DNA of 64,000 nucleotides. Source: Agromyces cavernae (GTDB lineage: Bacteria > Actinomycetota > Actinomycetes > Actinomycetales > Microbacteriaceae). The position numbers and the translations under genes were made by a program. This document shows, one piece after another, positions 62,583-64,000 of this stretch. Location of the stretch: NCBI RefSeq assembly GCF_021044935.1, contig NZ_JAJNMP010000001.1, positions 682,001 through 746,000 of the forward strand, written 5' to 3'. Every line of letters starts with the position of its first letter. Positions within the stretch are counted from its first letter, which is position 1. The notes below the pieces were generated by a model. It had not been told where the DNA came from. It saw nothing but the letters and a program-made list of their open reading frames with translations, and did no database searches.

Positions 62583-63416
62583 GTGGAATCCGCGCACCGT
62601 CGAATGTCCCTCGCCGTCGGCGTCGCGATCGCACTGATCGCGACGTTCGGCATCACCGCTCCCGCGCAGGCCGCCCCCGCCCCGCCACCCGCATCGATGG
62701 CCGCGATCGGCGACTCGATCACGCAGGCGATGGACACCTGCGGCTACCGGGACTGCCCCCAGTACAGCTGGTCGACCGGTACCGCGACCTCGGTGAACTC
62801 GCACGCGAGCCGCCTGCGAGCGGCCGGGGCGACGACGCTCGTGACGTACAACGACTCCGTCTCGACCGCGAAGTCCGCCGGCCTCGCCGCGCAGGCGCAG
62901 CGTGCCGTGACCCAGGGCGTGGGCTACGTGACGGTGCAGATCGGCGCCAATGACGCGTGCACGCGCACGGTGTCGGAGATGACCCCCACCGCGACGTTCG
63001 AGGCGAACGTGAACGCCGCCCTCACGCAACTCACGACCGGGTTGCCGACGGCTGCGGTGTTCGTCGCGTCGATCCCGAACCTCAAGCGCATGTGGGAGCT
63101 CAGCAAGGGCAAGTCGAGCGCCCGACTGATCTAGGGCCTGGCGAAGATCTGCCAGTCGATGCTCGCCAACCCCACCAGCACGAGAGTCGCCGACACGACG
63201 CGCCGCGACGCCGTGCAGCAACGCGTGAACGAGTACAACGCGGCTCTGGCGCGCGCCTGCGCGGCCTTCGCGAACTGCCGCTTCGACGGCAATGTCGTCG
63301 CGACCTTCGCCTTCACGTCGAGTCACATCTCGACCCTCGACTACTTCCACCCGAGCGTGGCCGGCCAGGCGAAGCTCTCGGAGATCACCTGGCCGAAGAC
63401 GCCGTACGGCGGGTGA
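62583..63416 (+). pseudogene. SGNH/GDSL hydrolase interrupted by in-frame TAG
   Basis: From the GTG at 62583 (AAGGA upstream) the frame runs 183 residues to TAG at 63132-63134, then continues in the same frame to 63416. A signal peptide ending APAQAAPAPPP precedes GDSIT (nucleophile) and VQIGANDACT (oxyanion residues). The catalytic Asp-x-x-His (STLDYFHPSVAGQ) lies after the stop, so the short product cannot be active. TAG between Leu-Ile and Gly-Leu-Ala could be a TGG codon with one change. A recent nonsense mutation, a sequencing error or stop readthrough are the options. Confidence 0.85.
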
Positions 63417-63441
63417 GACGCGGCCGCGCGACGGGCGCCCG

Positions 63442-63468
63442 CGGATGACTCGGACCCCGGGTCATCCG
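63442..63468. terminator. Hairpin between convergent GDSL and STAS genes
   Basis: CGGATGAC (63442-63449) pairs with GTCATCCG (63461-63468) around an 11-nt loop. It sits between two convergent genes and may serve both. No T run is present. Confidence 0.6.
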
Positions 63469-63481
63469 ACTGCGGACGGTG

Positions 63482-63865
63482 TCAGCGCGTGTGCAACCGG
63501 GCGCCCTCGGCGACCCAGGCGACCGCCTCGCCCTGCTTCTCGAGCGGGAACACGCGGAACTCGCCCGGCACGAGGCCGCCGAACGCGGTCGCGACGGCGC
63601 CGAGCACGTCGTGGTTCGTGACGAACGCCGCGCGCCCCCACGCCTCGTGGGGGACGCGGATCAGCTTCGCGTCCTCGAGCATCGCCGGGAAGGAGACGTG
63701 GTCGAACTCGTCGCCCATCACGAAGACGAGGTTGACGCTGTCAGGGCCGGCGACCGCGGCGTCGATGGCCGGGTCGAGCACGTCGCGGTAGTCGGATGCC
63801 TCGACCGTGCCGACGGCTCTGAATCCGATCACGCCCGCGGGCAGGTACTCGAGCGGTTCGATCAT
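63482..63865 (-). CDS. SpoIIAA-like STAS-fold protein
   Basis: 127 residues beginning MIEPLEYLPAGVIGFRAVGTV. EASDYRDVLDPAIDAAVAGPDSVNLVFVMG and WGRAAFVTNHDVLGAVATAFGGLVPGEFRVF fit the SpoIIAA-like family (DUF3478), a STAS/SEC14-like fold with hydrophobic pocket. Most are around 120 residues and of unknown role, perhaps lipid binding. The ATG at 63865 has a GGGGGAACG site. Confidence 0.88.
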   Translation of the reverse strand: MIEPLEYLPAGVIGFRAVGTVEASDYRDVLDPAIDAAVAGPDSVNLVFVMGDEFDHVSFPAMLEDAKLIRVPHEAWGRAAFVTNHDVLGAVATAFGGLVPGEFRVFPLEKQGEAVAWVAEGARLHTR

Positions 63866-63927
63866 GACGTTCCCCCTTCGTCTCGGGCGTTCTCGGCACC
63901 CGTGAGTCGAGGATGCCGCGCCTGGTC

Positions 63928-64000
63928 TCAGCCGAGCAACTCCTGCACCCGATTCGAGGCGGGCGTGCGCAGCCCGTCGAGCGCGACGGCGACGACGTCG
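63928..64000 (-). CDS. C-terminal end of an unidentified protein, possibly TetR-type
   Basis: Twenty-three codons are visible at the right edge and end ALDGLRTPASNRVQELLG before the TGA at 63930. The helical text with ALDGLR resembles the ends of TetR-family regulators, but too little is visible to decide. Confidence 0.4.
   Translation of the reverse strand, partial: DVVAVALDGLRTPASNRVQELLG

Overview
The window is a very GC-rich (roughly 70 percent) actinobacterial chromosome segment. GTG starts, GTGA/ATGA gene overlaps, leaderless-looking starts, a CPH-type copper ATPase, ECF42/DGPF and DUF222-HNH genes, LPxTG/chaplin-like surface proteins and the gene content suggest Microbacteriaceae (Agromyces/Microbacterium-like). 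This is inference from sequence alone. I see no rRNA, tRNA, CRISPR array, prophage or insertion sequence; this reads as ordinary chromosome carrying small interspersed palindromic elements.

Layout. 1-4.8 kb: three regulatory modules (PadR + DUF4097; TipA-like MerR; MocR divergent from a YczE-type membrane protein). 4.9-8.6 kb: a GNAT-aldo/keto reductase fusion, then a chaplin-like LPxTG surface protein and a companion secreted protein. 8.8-16.8 kb: RND transporter, ECF42 sigma/DGPF pair, copper ATPase with a CsoR-type operator. 16.9-23.2 kb: NAD-dependent reductase, HutG-like enzyme, SixA, epoxide hydrolase, a molybdopterin oxidoreductase/flavoreductase/DUF6510 operon, DUF503 and ACT proteins. 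23.2-30.6 kb: histidine utilisation genes hutI, hutU, hutH and an IclR regulator, interrupted by an M23 peptidase. 30.6-41.7 kb: small membrane and stress-type proteins, DedA, acyltransferase, two-component system, YihY, esterase, MazEF-like pair. 41.9-46 kb: DEAD-box helicase with a long disordered N-terminus, then an HNH nuclease. 46-52.4 kb: glycosyltransferase, GH92 mannosidase, collagen-like protein, LuxR-TPR regulator. 52.5-57.6 kb: lower phenylacetate pathway genes (thiolase, hydratase, dehydrogenase, PaaZ). 57.6-64 kb: secreted protein, RecQ-phosphoribosyltransferase fusion, luciferase-like oxidoreductase, and a GDSL hydrolase broken by an in-frame TAG.

Circuits. Three hut loci (hutG, hutUI, hutH/iclR) each carry a CGTCYGG-N4-SCRGACG inverted repeat 53-54 nt before the structural gene start, which ties the detached arginase-family gene at 18 kb to histidine catabolism. 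The phenylacetate operon is preceded by a TetR/PaaR-like operator.

Most unusual. (1) A palindromic repeat family sits at gene ends; four genes take their last codons and stop (Val-Glu-TAG) from it. A 90-bp copy lies in frame inside hutH, and a half copy forms the N-terminus of the 3-hydroxyacyl-CoA dehydrogenase, recalling Rickettsia palindromic elements. (2) A second palindromic family occurs twice. (3) A duplication between thiolase and hydratase creates a 25-codon ORF that keeps the stop/start overlap chain. (4) The word CGGATGYC/GRCATCCG is strikingly frequent. All coordinates and frames were read by eye; homology calls rest on motif recognition without searches.
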